64,000 bases of DNA from Tenacibaculum jejuense. Its GTDB lineage: Bacteria; Bacteroidota; Bacteroidia; Flavobacteriales; Flavobacteriaceae. Both the position numbers and the translations under genes were made by a program. Position 1 is the stretch's first letter. The number at the start of each line of letters is the position of its first letter. The notes under the pieces are model-generated. The model did no database searches. It saw nothing but the letters and a program-made list of their open reading frames with translations, and was not told the DNA's origin. This document shows positions 55,640-64,000 of this stretch, piece by piece. The stretch spans positions 2,943,001-3,007,000 of the forward strand of contig NZ_LT899436.1 in NCBI RefSeq assembly GCF_900198195.1, in the 5' to 3' direction.

Positions 55640-56587
55640 ATGGACAGAATACCTAGCGTTGATCTAAGAGATTTCTTATCTGAAGATGAAAGTAGAAAGC
55701 AAAAATTTATAAAGGAAATTGGAAATGCATATGAAACTATAGGTTTTGTTGCTTTAAAAGGTCATTTTTTGGACACTACACTAGTTGATAATTTATACGC
55801 ACAAATCAAAAAGTTTTTTGATTTACCTGTAGAAACTAAGCAGAAGTATGAAATTCCTGGTATTGGCGGACAACGTGGGTATGTTTCTTTTGGAAAAGAA
55901 AGTGCAAAAGGTAAAAAAGAAGGTGATTTAAAAGAATTTTGGCATTTTGGTCAATATGTTGAAAATAACCCTACTTTAGAAAAAGAATATCCTGCAAATG
56001 TAAATGTAGAAGAATTACCAGAATTCAATGAAGTTGGTAAACAAACCTACAAAATGCTGGAAAAAACTGCTAAATATGTATTACGATCTTTGGCTTTATT
56101 TTTAAATCTAGATGAAGAATACTTCGACAATCATATCTTAAATGGTAATAGTATTTTAAGACCTATACATTATCCGCCTATTCAAGAAGAACCAAAAGGA
56201 GCTGTTAGAGCTGCTGCTCATGGTGATATAAATTTAATTACACTTTTAATGGGAGCTCATGGTAAAGGATTACAAGTTCAAAACCATAACGGAGAATGGA
56301 TAGACGCAATAGCTGAACCAGACGAATTAATGATTAATGTTGGAGACATGCTTTCAAGGCATAGTAACAATAAATTAAAATCTACAATTCATAGAGTAGT
56401 AAATCCTCCTAAAGAACTTTGGGGAACGTCAAGATATTCTATTCCGTTTTTTATGCATCCTGTTTCTGAAATGAAATTAGATGTTTTAGAAAATTGCATC
56501 GATGAAAACAACCCAAAACAATTTGAAGATATTACTGCTGGAGAATTCTTAAATGAACGTTTACGCGAATTAGGATTAATAAAATAG
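55640..56587 (+). CDS. 2-oxoglutarate/Fe(II)-dependent oxygenase (isopenicillin N synthase family)
   Basis: The 315-residue protein has the N-terminal DIOX_N part (IPSVDLRDFLS … NAYETIGFVALKGHFL) and the 2OG-Fe(II) core. The HxD iron ligands are in AAHGDINLITLL near residue 194, the distal His in LKSTIHRVVNP near 250, and the 2OG-binding Arg and Ser in SRYSIPFF. The substrate is unknown. A run of seven-base repeats begins directly after its stop codon. Confidence 0.88.
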   Translation: MDRIPSVDLRDFLSEDESRKQKFIKEIGNAYETIGFVALKGHFLDTTLVDNLYAQIKKFFDLPVETKQKYEIPGIGGQRGYVSFGKESAKGKKEGDLKEFWHFGQYVENNPTLEKEYPANVNVEELPEFNEVGKQTYKMLEKTAKYVLRSLALFLNLDEEYFDNHILNGNSILRPIHYPPIQEEPKGAVRAAAHGDINLITLLMGAHGKGLQVQNHNGEWIDAIAEPDELMINVGDMLSRHSNNKLKSTIHRVVNPPKELWGTSRYSIPFFMHPVSEMKLDVLENCIDENNPKQFEDITAGEFLNERLRELGLIK

Positions 56588-56637
56588 GCTGTTGGCTGTT
56601 GGCTGTTGGCTGTTGGCTGTTGGCTGTTGGCTGTTGG
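56588..56637. repeat. Seven-base tandem repeat, about seven copies
   Basis: The unit GCTGTTG repeats without error for 50 bp, starting at the base after the stop codon of the oxygenase gene and ending 56 bp before the SUI1-family gene. The complementary strand reads CAACAGC. The unit length of seven could change copy number by slippage. Confidence 0.95.
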
Positions 56638-56693
56638 TAAAAATATAAATACAAAAAGTCTCACAACTATATACCTTAGACTTTAAATAAACT

Positions 56694-57017
56694 ATGGATT
56701 TACAAGATCAATTAAAAAACCTTTTTCCAGATCATAAATTTGAGGAACCAAAACAGGAAGAAAAGCCTGATGTTTGGTTACAAGACGAACCTTTACTATG
56801 TAAATATGAAAAACGTAAAGGTAAACCTATTACGATTATAGATGGTTATAATGGAGCTATAGAAGATTTTAAAAAGCTAGCCAAAGAAATAAAAACTAAA
56901 TTTTCTGTTGGGGGTAGTTTTAAAGATGATAAGATTATAATTCAGGGAGATTATCGTGATAAAATTATGGAACTGTTAAAAGAAAAAGGATTTAATGTTA
57001 AGAGAGTTGGTGGTTAA
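56694..57017 (+). CDS. SUI1/eIF1-family translation factor (YciH-like)
   Basis: The 107-residue protein has a short N-terminal part (DVWLQDEPLLCKYEKRKGKP) and the SUI1 fold: ITIIDGYNGAIEDFKKLAKEIKTKFSVGGSFKDD, ending KIIIQGDYRDKIMELLKEKGFNVKRVGG. Bacterial SUI1 proteins resemble eIF1 and are thought to act in start-site selection. The FSVGGSFKDD loop and the terminal GDYRDKI pattern are diagnostic. Confidence 0.92.
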   Translation: MDLQDQLKNLFPDHKFEEPKQEEKPDVWLQDEPLLCKYEKRKGKPITIIDGYNGAIEDFKKLAKEIKTKFSVGGSFKDDKIIIQGDYRDKIMELLKEKGFNVKRVGG

Positions 57018-57188
57018 TGCTTTAGAAGTATTAACCATTTTTGTTAAAACGCCTATAACCAATTTTTGAAAAATCATTTTTTTAACAAAAAAAACAATAA
57101 TCATCTAAAAATTAAATCAAAACAAAATAATATTCTCAGTATATTGTTTTTTTCACTAATATTGGAATGCATTTTTAAGTTCCTACAT

Positions 57189-58121
57189 ATGAGCACTTAT
57201 TTACATATAACTAATGGTGATGTTACAACCGAAATTTTAAATAACTTAAAACTTGATGGTGAAATTATTACCTGGAGAGAAATGTTGTGTGAAGGAAAAA
57301 CAACTACAGATGTTGGTAGTGAAGATTTTTGGAAAGTCCGTTTTGATTTTTTAAACTCTGCTTATAAAGTAACTAAAAAAACTTTTATAGATTTTACACT
57401 AAAGGAATACAGAAACCTTTGTAAACAAAATCAAGATGAAATTATTTTGTGGTTTGATCATGATCTATTTTGTCAAATTAATCTAGTTGCTGTAGTCAGC
57501 TGGCTTAAAAAATATAGAAAGGGTAGAAAAATAACTTTAGTTCAAACTGATATTAGTGATAATTCTCAAAGTAGATATGGTTTTTCTGGAGTTTCAAAAG
57601 AAAACTTAATAAAACTGTATAATGAAAGGGTAACACTATCACAAGATGATATTGAATATGCTGATTATATTTGGCAATTGTATTGTTCTGACAGTCCTTT
57701 ACGATTAGAAACTGTACATAAATTCAACCCTTCTTCTCCTTTTATATATTTAACTGATGCTATAAATGCACATTTAAAACGTTTTCCTTCTATGGAAAAT
57801 GGGTTAAATAATGTTGAAAATACAATTCTTAATACTGCCAATACCTTAAACTTAAAAAATGAAAATGAATTAGTTCGTTCATTATTAAACAATCAAAAAA
57901 TTTATGGTTTTGGAGATATACAGTATAACAATAAAATAAAAGAGCTAAAAAAGCTTTTTTCTTCATTAAATCCTGTGAAACTTAGTGAAGATGGTATTAA
58001 AGTACTTCATAATCAATTAAACTTCTATAGAGAATTACGTTCTGATTTTTCGTATCTTGGCGGGTCTAAAAAGTACAGTTATTTGTATGTAAACGCTACA
58101 GACAAGCTACTGAAATTATAA
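57189..58121 (+). CDS. DUF1835-domain protein
   Basis: I choose the ATG at 57189 (MSTYLHITNGDVTTEIL), which starts the conserved domain; the open frame reaches back to a TTG at 57066 but the extra 41 residues are Lys/Asn-rich and not conserved in character. The 310-residue protein has the DUF1835 pattern: LDGEIITWREMLCEGK, an acidic IILWFDHDLFCQINL, and KITLVQTDISDNSQSR. Function is unknown. It lies 7 bp before the nucleoside phosphorylase gene, so the two are co-transcribed. Confidence 0.78.
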   Translation: MSTYLHITNGDVTTEILNNLKLDGEIITWREMLCEGKTTTDVGSEDFWKVRFDFLNSAYKVTKKTFIDFTLKEYRNLCKQNQDEIILWFDHDLFCQINLVAVVSWLKKYRKGRKITLVQTDISDNSQSRYGFSGVSKENLIKLYNERVTLSQDDIEYADYIWQLYCSDSPLRLETVHKFNPSSPFIYLTDAINAHLKRFPSMENGLNNVENTILNTANTLNLKNENELVRSLLNNQKIYGFGDIQYNNKIKELKKLFSSLNPVKLSEDGIKVLHNQLNFYRELRSDFSYLGGSKKYSYLYVNATDKLLKL

Positions 58122-58128
58122 CATCTTA

Positions 58129-58998
58129 ATGAAGATTAAAAATTCTGAACTTATTTTAAATAATGATGGTAGTATTTACCATTTAAATTTAAAACCTGAA
58201 CATATTTCAACAGACATCATATTTGTTGGAGATCAATATAGAGTAGAAAAAGTAACTAAACACTTTGATTCTATAGAATTTACTACTCAAAAAAGAGAAT
58301 TTAAAACAACTACTGGAGTTTACAAAGGAAAACGAATTTCAGTAATTTCAACAGGTATTGGCCCTGATAATATTGATATTGTTTTAAACGAACTTGATGC
58401 CTTAGTAAATATTGATTTTGAAACTCGAGAAATCAAAAAAAATCACACTCAATTAAATATTACACGTATTGGAACTTCTGGTTCTTTACAAGACGATATT
58501 CCTGTAGACAGCTTTTTACTAAGTAGTCATTCTATAGATTTAAACGGTATGTTACAAGCTTATGACTTAAAAGATATTGCACATCCAGATATTGAAGAAG
58601 CATTTGTAAAACAAACCGATTGGTCGGAAAGAAAAGCTTATCCTGTAGTAATTGCTAATTCTGAAGAGCTAGCTAATAAATTAAGTTCTGAAAAAACTCA
58701 TCAAGGAATTACAGCTACTGCTGGTGGTTTTTACGGACCTCAAGGAAGAGTTTTACGATTACAACTTCAAGACCCTAATCAAAATTCTAAAATTGATAAT
58801 TTTTCATATCAAAACCATAGAATTACCAATTTAGAAATGGAAACTTCAGCTATTTATGGACTTTCAAAATTATTAGGTCATCATGCATGTTCTATGAATG
58901 CAATTTTAGCCAATAGAGCAAATGGAACTTTTAGTGAAAACCCAAGTGTAGTTGTAGAAAAATTAATTTTGTATACCTTAGATAAATTAGTTGAATAA
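58129..58998 (+). CDS. Nucleoside phosphorylase (uridine phosphorylase-like)
   Basis: The 289-residue phosphorylase of the PNP/UDP fold has IIFVGDQYRVEKVTKHF, ISVISTGIGPDNIDIVLNEL, the phosphate site in TRIGTSGSLQDDIPV, and the nucleoside pocket NLEMETSAIYGLSKLLGH with the catalytic Glu and Met. It splits nucleosides to base and ribose-1-phosphate; uridine is a fair guess but not proven. It abuts the next gene (no gap), which encodes a substrate-binding-like protein. Confidence 0.85.
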   Translation: MKIKNSELILNNDGSIYHLNLKPEHISTDIIFVGDQYRVEKVTKHFDSIEFTTQKREFKTTTGVYKGKRISVISTGIGPDNIDIVLNELDALVNIDFETREIKKNHTQLNITRIGTSGSLQDDIPVDSFLLSSHSIDLNGMLQAYDLKDIAHPDIEEAFVKQTDWSERKAYPVVIANSEELANKLSSEKTHQGITATAGGFYGPQGRVLRLQLQDPNQNSKIDNFSYQNHRITNLEMETSAIYGLSKLLGHHACSMNAILANRANGTFSENPSVVVEKLILYTLDKLVE

Positions 58999-59853
58999 AT
59001 GTTGAATTTAAAAGTTGGTGGTGTTCCTGAACACTTTAATTATCCATGGTACATCACTTTAAAAAATAAAGAATACACCAAACAAAACATCAATTTACGT
59101 TGGCAAGATTTCCCTGGTGGTACAGGAGCAATGTGTAAAGCTTTGCGTGAAAAAGAAATTGATATTGCAATTGTTTTAACTGAAGGAATTATTAAAGATA
59201 TTATTAATGGTAATCCTTCAAAAATTATTCAAACCTTTGTAAAAAGTCCTTTAATCTGGGGAATTCACGTAGGAGCTAAATCTAAATTTCAATCTATTGA
59301 CGATTTAGAAAATGCAACTGTAGCTATTAGTAGACATGGTTCTGGTTCTCATTTAATGGCCATTGTAAACGCTTACAACAATGGATGGGATATTGATAAA
59401 TTGAAGTTTAAAGTTGTTAAAAATCTACAAGGAGGAATAGACGCTTTAACCAATGGCGAAGCCGATTATTTTATGTGGGAACATTTTACAACAAAACCCT
59501 TAGTAGATAATGGTACTTTTAGAAGAGTTGGTGATTGCCCTACTCCATGGCCTTGTTTTGTTGTAGCTATTCGAGAAGAAATATTAGAAAATCATCCTGA
59601 AGAAATTAAAACAGTGTTAAATATTATTAATCATTGTACTTCTGACTTCAAGTCTATTGAAAACATAGATGAAACACTTTCTATACGATATGAACAACAA
59701 TTAGAAGACATACAAAAATGGTTATCTATTACCGAGTGGAACGACGGAAAACCGATGTCTGAAAATTTATTAACCAGTATTCAAAATAAAATGGTAACAT
59801 TTAACGTTATTGAAGAGAAAATTGATTCTGGTAAATTGATTAAAATTTTATAA
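58999..59853 (+). CDS. Cytoplasmic periplasmic-binding-protein-fold protein (NMT1/THI5-like)
   Basis: The 284-residue protein has the type II binding-protein fold: LNLKVGGVPEHFNYPWYITL, DFPGGTGAMCKALREKEIDIAIVLTEGI, the ligand-site IDDLENATVAISRHGSGSHLMAI and GGIDALTNGEADYFMWEHF. Members of this fold bind small molecules for ABC transporters. There is no signal peptide or lipobox here, and no ABC permease or ATPase nearby. It may be an intracellular sensor or a small-molecule carrier. It starts directly after the phosphorylase stop, so a pyrimidine or purine ligand is possible. Confidence 0.72.
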   Translation: MLNLKVGGVPEHFNYPWYITLKNKEYTKQNINLRWQDFPGGTGAMCKALREKEIDIAIVLTEGIIKDIINGNPSKIIQTFVKSPLIWGIHVGAKSKFQSIDDLENATVAISRHGSGSHLMAIVNAYNNGWDIDKLKFKVVKNLQGGIDALTNGEADYFMWEHFTTKPLVDNGTFRRVGDCPTPWPCFVVAIREEILENHPEEIKTVLNIINHCTSDFKSIENIDETLSIRYEQQLEDIQKWLSITEWNDGKPMSENLLTSIQNKMVTFNVIEEKIDSGKLIKIL

Positions 59854-59877
59854 ATTAGCATTTCTAAAAGTAAAAAA

Positions 59878-60036
59878 ATGAAAAGAGTAGTATTTATTGC
59901 AATTTGTGTAGTTGGTTTATTAGGATTAACATCATGTGGAAGTACAGCACCATGCGGCTTATCACAAACAAAAACTAAGCAAACTCAACAAAACTATCAA
60001 CAAGAAGTTGTTGTTGCAGATGCAACAGCAGAATAA
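59878..60036 (+). CDS. Small lipoprotein of unknown function
   Basis: A 52-residue frame from the ATG at 59878 has a strong lipoprotein signal (MKRVVFIAICVVGLLGLTSC) with lipobox GLTSC. A short Gln/Thr-rich tail follows (APCGLSQTKTKQTQQ) and ends with an acidic VVVADATAE. It is too short for many gene callers. It is followed within 30 bp by a strong terminator, so it is either the end of the phosphorylase unit or a single gene. Confidence 0.7.
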   Translation: MKRVVFIAICVVGLLGLTSCGSTAPCGLSQTKTKQTQQNYQQEVVVADATAE

Positions 60037-60063
60037 GTTGATCGTTCTTTTTTCAAATTCAAT

Positions 60064-60090
60064 AAATCCGCTTCTTTAGCGGATTTTTTT
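60064..60090 (+). terminator. Intrinsic terminator
   Basis: AAATCCGCT (60064-60072), loop TCTTT and AGCGGATTT (60078-60086) form a 9-bp stem followed by a T-run. Confidence 0.9.
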
Positions 60091-60184
60091 GTTACCAATA
60101 ACAAAACTTAAAAAACTAACTAATAGGTTTTTAAATTATATTTCACTAGTTTTAACTGTACTTGAACGTAAACCAGATAGAAAT

Positions 60185-61435
60185 ATGAAATCAAAAATTA
60201 CTTTAGTAATAGTTTTAATATTCACCGCACTATTTCAACCATACAACATTAACTCTCAAGTTAACGATGTTCAAGTTTTTGGTTTCATACATAGCTTAGT
60301 TCACCATTCTTCTTTAAGAGAAACTCCAATTCCTGAAACTGCAACTTTTTACTGGGTAAATGACATTGTACAAAGTACTTCTGATACATTTGCCGCCTCT
60401 GGTACATTTGGTCAATTGACAGATCATGTTGATCGTAATCTTCCTCCTAATCCCGGAATTGGTTATGACGGTGTTCCAGGCACATGGGATCCAGATACTG
60501 GAGGTACATTTACAACCTCAACTACAAATACAATTCTAATTACTGCGGCTAATTTTATACAATATGTTTCTCCTACACAACAAGATCCAGCTGACTCAAC
60601 TACCGGTAGAACTGTAGTTAGTAAAACTGAAACACTTTTTGATTGGTTGAATAATGAAAAACCGAATTTGCGTTTTTATATTTATGGAAATTGGCCTGAG
60701 ATGGATTTAATGAATAGTTACCCTCCTACATTACCAACTCAAAATGAAATTGATGAATTTCATAATATTACAATGGGAATTTCTGGAAATTTTAATTCTT
60801 GGTGGACTGATTATCAAGATGCAATTATTGCTTCTAGACCTAGCTATAACGCTCGTTTAATTCCTGTAGGAAGAATTATTAGTCAGATATTAACTTCTGT
60901 GATTCCAAATCAAATTCCGTTTAATGAATTATACGAAGATTCTGATCCACATGGTAGAGCTAATATCTATTTTTTAGCAGGAATGATAACTTATATGGCG
61001 ATGTATGAAAAAGAAATTCCAGCTAGTTATATGCCTTCTTCAATTATCAGTTCTGCTATAAGAAATAATTTGACTCAGATTCGAAGTTTTATTGCTCAAG
61101 AACTCAATGACTTTAACTTTCCAAATGGAAATAGCAGAATATTTTATAATCGACCTGTATTAAGCACAGAAGAAAACCAAATCGTAGAAAACAATATCTC
61201 TATAATTCCTAACCCTGTTAGTAATGTTTTTCAAATTGAAAGTCAAACTAACAATACATTTGATATTTCAATCTACAATGTAAACGGACAAGTATTGAAA
61301 GACATTCCGAATTATAATACAACAACAGAACGTAATTTTATTGATATTAATAATCTTTCTAATGGAATTTATTTTTTGAGATTGAAAGATCAAACAAACA
61401 ACTTTATAATAACACGAAAAATTATAAAAAGATAG
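60185..61435 (+). CDS. Secreted protein with T9SS type A sorting domain
   Basis: I choose the ATG at 60185 (MKSKITLVIVLIFTALF…), which begins a clear signal peptide; the open frame extends back to a TTG inside the preceding terminator. The 416-residue product ends in a type A sorting domain (ISIIPNPVSNVFQIES … ISIYNVNGQVLKDI … LSNGIYFLRLKD … TRKIIKR). The cargo region (FGFIHSLVHHS, FDWLNNEKPNLRFYIYGNWPEMDLM, YEDSDPHGRANIYFLAGMITYMAMY) suggests an SGNH-hydrolase-like fold, with a late His in DPHGRAN, but this is weak. Surface display or release through T9SS is well supported. Confidence 0.82.
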   Translation: MKSKITLVIVLIFTALFQPYNINSQVNDVQVFGFIHSLVHHSSLRETPIPETATFYWVNDIVQSTSDTFAASGTFGQLTDHVDRNLPPNPGIGYDGVPGTWDPDTGGTFTTSTTNTILITAANFIQYVSPTQQDPADSTTGRTVVSKTETLFDWLNNEKPNLRFYIYGNWPEMDLMNSYPPTLPTQNEIDEFHNITMGISGNFNSWWTDYQDAIIASRPSYNARLIPVGRIISQILTSVIPNQIPFNELYEDSDPHGRANIYFLAGMITYMAMYEKEIPASYMPSSIISSAIRNNLTQIRSFIAQELNDFNFPNGNSRIFYNRPVLSTEENQIVENNISIIPNPVSNVFQIESQTNNTFDISIYNVNGQVLKDIPNYNTTTERNFIDINNLSNGIYFLRLKDQTNNFIITRKIIKR

Positions 61436-61491
61436 GGGACCAAGTAGTGTTTTCTATTTATTAGAACTTGATTTATTAAAGTATACTATAA

Positions 61492-61989
61492 TTAAATACT
61501 TTTAGAGCAAAAACTCTTATATAATTCTTCTTTCCAATTATCCAAATAAGTATAAAACTCAAAAAAACTTTTTCCTAACTCTGTTTTAAAATCATCTGAA
61601 TTAATTGTAACTCCACCATTAATAAAGAATCCGATAGTTTTTTCTTTATGGTTAAATAATATTTCTTGCCTCAGACAATCATCAATGAAGACGTGATTAT
61701 CATTAATATATCCAAAATCAAGTTCTTCAATTTCATTTATTGTATTGATAAATTTTATTACAGGATTTGGAATATGATTTGATTCAAACTCATGTTTGAA
61801 ACCTCCATAATCATTTCCTTTTTTAAAGCATCTCAAATAAACTTCATATTTATGAGATTTAGTTATAAAAATATCAATATTTAGTAGCCTCTCGGTAAAA
61901 CCATCTGAATGTAAAAAGACCATTGAATGGTTTTCATTAATCTCATAAGAACCTGCTTCATTAAACTTTGGATGATCTTTAATACTCAT
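61492..61989 (-). CDS. Unknown cytoplasmic protein
   Basis: I do not recognise this 165-residue protein. It has no signal peptide or membrane helix. It is rich in aromatic and acidic residues (HSMVFLHSDGFTERLLNIDI, IEELDFGYINDNHVFIDD), with a C-terminal helix (FFEFYTYLDNWKEELYKSF). It is on the opposite strand to the upstream sorting-domain gene and 35 bp downstream of pcm. Small, lone genes of this kind are often immunity-like or strain-specific, but nothing here proves it. Confidence 0.5.
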   Translation of the reverse strand: MSIKDHPKFNEAGSYEINENHSMVFLHSDGFTERLLNIDIFITKSHKYEVYLRCFKKGNDYGGFKHEFESNHIPNPVIKFINTINEIEELDFGYINDNHVFIDDCLRQEILFNHKEKTIGFFINGGVTINSDDFKTELGKSFFEFYTYLDNWKEELYKSFCSKSI

Positions 61990-62024
61990 AATTTTTAAAT
62001 AGCAATTTCAAAATGATAACTGTA

Positions 62025-62666
62025 TTAATTCTTCTTCTTTAACATCGGTACAAACTTAAAATCACCAAGTTCGTGCTTTTCAAACTCTTTAAGAGATTTA
62101 CGAATTAGTAAAGTCATAATTTGAGTTCCTTCGCCAACAGGAATTAACAACTTTCCTCCTACTTTTAATTGTCCTAATAAAGGCTTAGGAATAAAAGGTG
62201 CTCCAGCTGTGACTATAATTTTATCAAACGGTGCTTGTTCAGGTAAGCCTTTATAACCGTCTCCAAAAATGAAACGCTTTGGTTTATATCCGATTTTAGG
62301 TAAAAACAAAGAAGTTCTCTTGAATAACTCATGTTGTCTTTCTATAGTATATACTTCTGCTTTTAGCTCTAACAACACAGCTGTTTGATAACCTGATCCT
62401 GTACCAATTTCCAGAACTTTTTCATCTTCTTTAATTTCTAATACTTGTGATTGAAACGCAACTGTGTAGGGATGAGAAATAGTTTGGTTTGCTGCTATTG
62501 GAAAAGCCTTATCTTGATACGCATGATCTTCGAAACTACTATCGATAAAAAGATGACGTGGAATTTTTCTAACAGCATTTAACACTTTTTCATCTACTAT
62601 TCCTTTTTTGTTTAACACAGTAGCTAATTGGTTTCTAAGTCCTTGATGTTTGGTAGTATCTCTCAC
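62025..62666 (-). CDS. pcm: Protein-L-isoaspartate O-methyltransferase
   Basis: The 213-residue enzyme repairs isoaspartyl residues in damaged proteins using SAM. It shows VRKIPRHLFIDSSFEDHAYQD (PCMT start), AFPIAANQTISHPYTVAFQ, the SAM motif VLEIGTGSGYQTAVL, and the late DKIIVTAGAPFIPKPLLGQLK. The start is a GTG at 62666; a nearby ATG is out of frame and stops at once. Length is normal. Confidence 0.92.
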   Translation of the reverse strand: MRDTTKHQGLRNQLATVLNKKGIVDEKVLNAVRKIPRHLFIDSSFEDHAYQDKAFPIAANQTISHPYTVAFQSQVLEIKEDEKVLEIGTGSGYQTAVLLELKAEVYTIERQHELFKRTSLFLPKIGYKPKRFIFGDGYKGLPEQAPFDKIIVTAGAPFIPKPLLGQLKVGGKLLIPVGEGTQIMTLLIRKSLKEFEKHELGDFKFVPMLKKKN

Positions 62667-62783
62667 AACATGTAAATTTTCCGCAGGCTAAAAGTAGCAA
62701 TAAATACCAAAAAAAGTCTATAAAAGTGTATCTTTGTTAACACTGATTTGTAAATCAGTTCAATAAAAATAAATCTGAAATTT

Positions 62784-63749
62784 ATGCTAAAAGCTGGAGT
62801 TTTAGGTGCAGGTCATTTAGGAAAAATTCACCTACGCCTTTTACAAGAATCTGATAAATACGAACTCGTTGGATTTTATGATCCTAATAAAGAAAACGCA
62901 GATAAAGTAGTTACTGAATATGGCTACAAATATTTTGAAACTGTAGAAAGTTTAATTGATGCAGTTGATGTTGTCGATATTGTAACTCCTACCCTTTCTC
63001 ATTTTGATTGTGCAAAACAAGCTATTGAAAAAGGAAAACACATTTTTATTGAAAAACCTATCACAAATACCATACAAGAAGCAGAAGCAATTCGAACTTT
63101 AGCTAGTCAAAATCATGTACGCGGACAAGTAGGACATGTAGAACGTTTTAATCCTGCTTTTACTGCTGTAAAAGACATTATTGAAAGTCCTATGTTTATT
63201 GAAACTCACCGATTAGCCGAGTTTAATCCTAGAGGAACAGATGTTCCTGTTGTATTAGATTTAATGATTCATGATATTGATATTATTCTTTCTGTTGTAA
63301 AATCGAAAGTAAAGAATGTTTTTGCTAGCGGTGTTTCTGTTATTTCTGAAACTCCAGATATTGCAAATGCTAGAATCGAATTTGAAAATGGTTGTGTTGC
63401 CAATTTAACCTCGAGTAGAATTTCTATGAAGAACATGAGAAAAACGCGTTTTTTCCAAAAAGATGCTTACATCTCTGTTGACTTTTTAGAAAAGAAATCA
63501 GAAGTTGTTAAAATGAAAGATGCTCCAGAAACTCCAGACGATTTTGCTATGATTTTACAAAATGCTGAAGGAGTTAAAAAACAAATTTATTTTGAAAATC
63601 CAAAGATAGAATCAAACAATGCGATTTTAGATGAATTGAATTCATTTGCAGATGCAATTCTTAATAAAACTACTCCCATCGTTTCCTTAACACAAGGAAC
63701 AGAAGCATTACGAGTAGCACATCAAATTATCGATTGTTTTTCTAAATAA
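62784..63749 (+). CDS. Gfo/Idh/MocA-family oxidoreductase
   Basis: The 321-residue NAD(P)-dependent enzyme has an N-terminal Rossmann motif (KAGVLGAGHLGKIHLRLL), VDVVDIVTPTLSHFD, the family EKP motif in GKHIFIEKPITNT, and QVGHVERFNPAF with a conserved His. The C-terminal domain includes VVLDLMIHDIDIIL. The substrate is probably a sugar or cyclitol, but cannot be named. A 3-hydroxyacyl-CoA dehydrogenase gene starts 32 bp downstream on the same strand. Confidence 0.88.
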   Translation: MLKAGVLGAGHLGKIHLRLLQESDKYELVGFYDPNKENADKVVTEYGYKYFETVESLIDAVDVVDIVTPTLSHFDCAKQAIEKGKHIFIEKPITNTIQEAEAIRTLASQNHVRGQVGHVERFNPAFTAVKDIIESPMFIETHRLAEFNPRGTDVPVVLDLMIHDIDIILSVVKSKVKNVFASGVSVISETPDIANARIEFENGCVANLTSSRISMKNMRKTRFFQKDAYISVDFLEKKSEVVKMKDAPETPDDFAMILQNAEGVKKQIYFENPKIESNNAILDELNSFADAILNKTTPIVSLTQGTEALRVAHQIIDCFSK

Positions 63750-63781
63750 TAATCCAAAACAACACTAAAATTAAATCTTAC

Positions 63782-64000
63782 ATGAAAAATATTGCAGTAA
63801 TTGGTGCAGGTACTATGGGAAATGGAATTGCCCATACATTTGCTCAATTTGGTTACAATGTTCAATTAATTGACATATCTCAAGCAGCTTTAGATAAAGG
63901 TTTAGCTACTATTTCTAAAAATTTAGATCGTATGGTAGCTAAAGAAAAAATATCTGCTCAAGATAAAGAAGATACATTAAAAAACATATCAACTTTTACA
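63782..64000 (+). CDS. 3-hydroxyacyl-CoA (3-hydroxybutyryl-CoA) dehydrogenase, N-terminal part
   Basis: The first 73 codons are present before the window ends. They encode the NAD-binding start of the 3HCDH family (KNIAVIGAGTMGNGIAHTFAQFGYNVQLIDIS), followed by a helix with LDRMVAKEKIS, the usual form for 3-hydroxybutyryl-CoA dehydrogenase. It oxidises 3-hydroxyacyl-CoA in fatty-acid or butyrate metabolism. It follows the Gfo/Idh gene. Confidence 0.85.
   Translation, partial: MKNIAVIGAGTMGNGIAHTFAQFGYNVQLIDISQAALDKGLATISKNLDRMVAKEKISAQDKEDTLKNISTFT

Noticed and set aside
56389..56664. A 91-residue minus-strand frame containing SQQPTAN repeats
   Set aside because: The repeats are the translation of the seven-base tandem repeat, and the rest is antisense to the oxygenase gene. 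It is not a protein.

Overview
The window is a contiguous stretch of an AT-rich chromosome from a member of the Bacteroidota, almost certainly a Flavobacteriaceae species (Tenacibaculum/Polaribacter-like). The evidence is: type IX secretion components and sorting domains (PorQ, PorP/SprF, type A and type B C-terminal domains), a TonB-dependent receptor with a carboxypeptidase-like regulatory domain, families typical of Flavobacteriia (DUF6452, DUF6048, DUF6768-like, CCC-motif protein, short CarB), and promoters of the Bacteroidota form (TTG, about 19 bp, TAnnTTTG). No rRNA, tRNA or CRISPR array was seen. Genes are densely packed and no gap exceeds about 250 bp.

Layout. 1-6.8 kb: gliding/T9SS surface proteins (a giant secreted protein cut by the window edge, a PorP/SprF-SPOR fusion, an Ig-like type B sorted protein) and divergent porQ. 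6.8-10.8 kb: cmk, rluD, a PASTA protein, ddl, coaD. 11-14.7 kb: a peptidase lipoprotein, a MORN-repeat lipoprotein, an unknown and a methyltransferase. 14.8-20.3 kb: a SulP transporter and the pyrR-pyrB-(STAS-like)-(sorting-domain-only protein)-rnz operon. 20.4-24 kb: a TonB receptor, a GG-leader peptide and a C1q-like secreted protein. 24-30 kb: a marR-adaptor-RND-TolC efflux operon. 30-35 kb: carB, rpmH, pyrG. 35-38 kb: an FNR-like regulator interrupted at its last codons by an IS1595-family element with a P63C-domain passenger. 38-64 kb: mixed housekeeping and envelope genes (LolE-like permease, NamZ-like lipoprotein, cysteine synthase family, S9 peptidase, YbaB, an SF1 helicase, rocD, a mechanosensitive channel, an ECF sigma pair, rlmD, 2OG oxygenase, SUI1, a nucleoside phosphorylase cluster, a T9SS cargo protein, pcm, Gfo/Idh, and the start of a 3-hydroxyacyl-CoA dehydrogenase).

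Two themes recur. Pyrimidine metabolism is spread over the first 35 kb (cmk, pyrR, pyrB, carB, pyrG). The outer envelope and type IX secretion account for much of the rest.

The most informative locus is the insertion element at 35821-37874. Its ends carry about 25-bp imperfect terminal inverted repeats and are flanked by a perfect 8-bp duplication (AAATTTAA). Removing the element and one duplication copy restores the regulator's original ending (…RIRKKFNS, stop). It also places an exact FNR-type palindrome (TTGATTTATATCAA) over that original stop codon, just upstream of the SRPBCC-domain gene. The insertion therefore gave the regulator a new 16-residue tail and moved its probable target site 2 kb away. 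Other points worth attention are twin near-identical operators in the marR efflux operon, a protein that is only a signal peptide plus a T9SS sorting domain, and an orphan GG-leader peptide.
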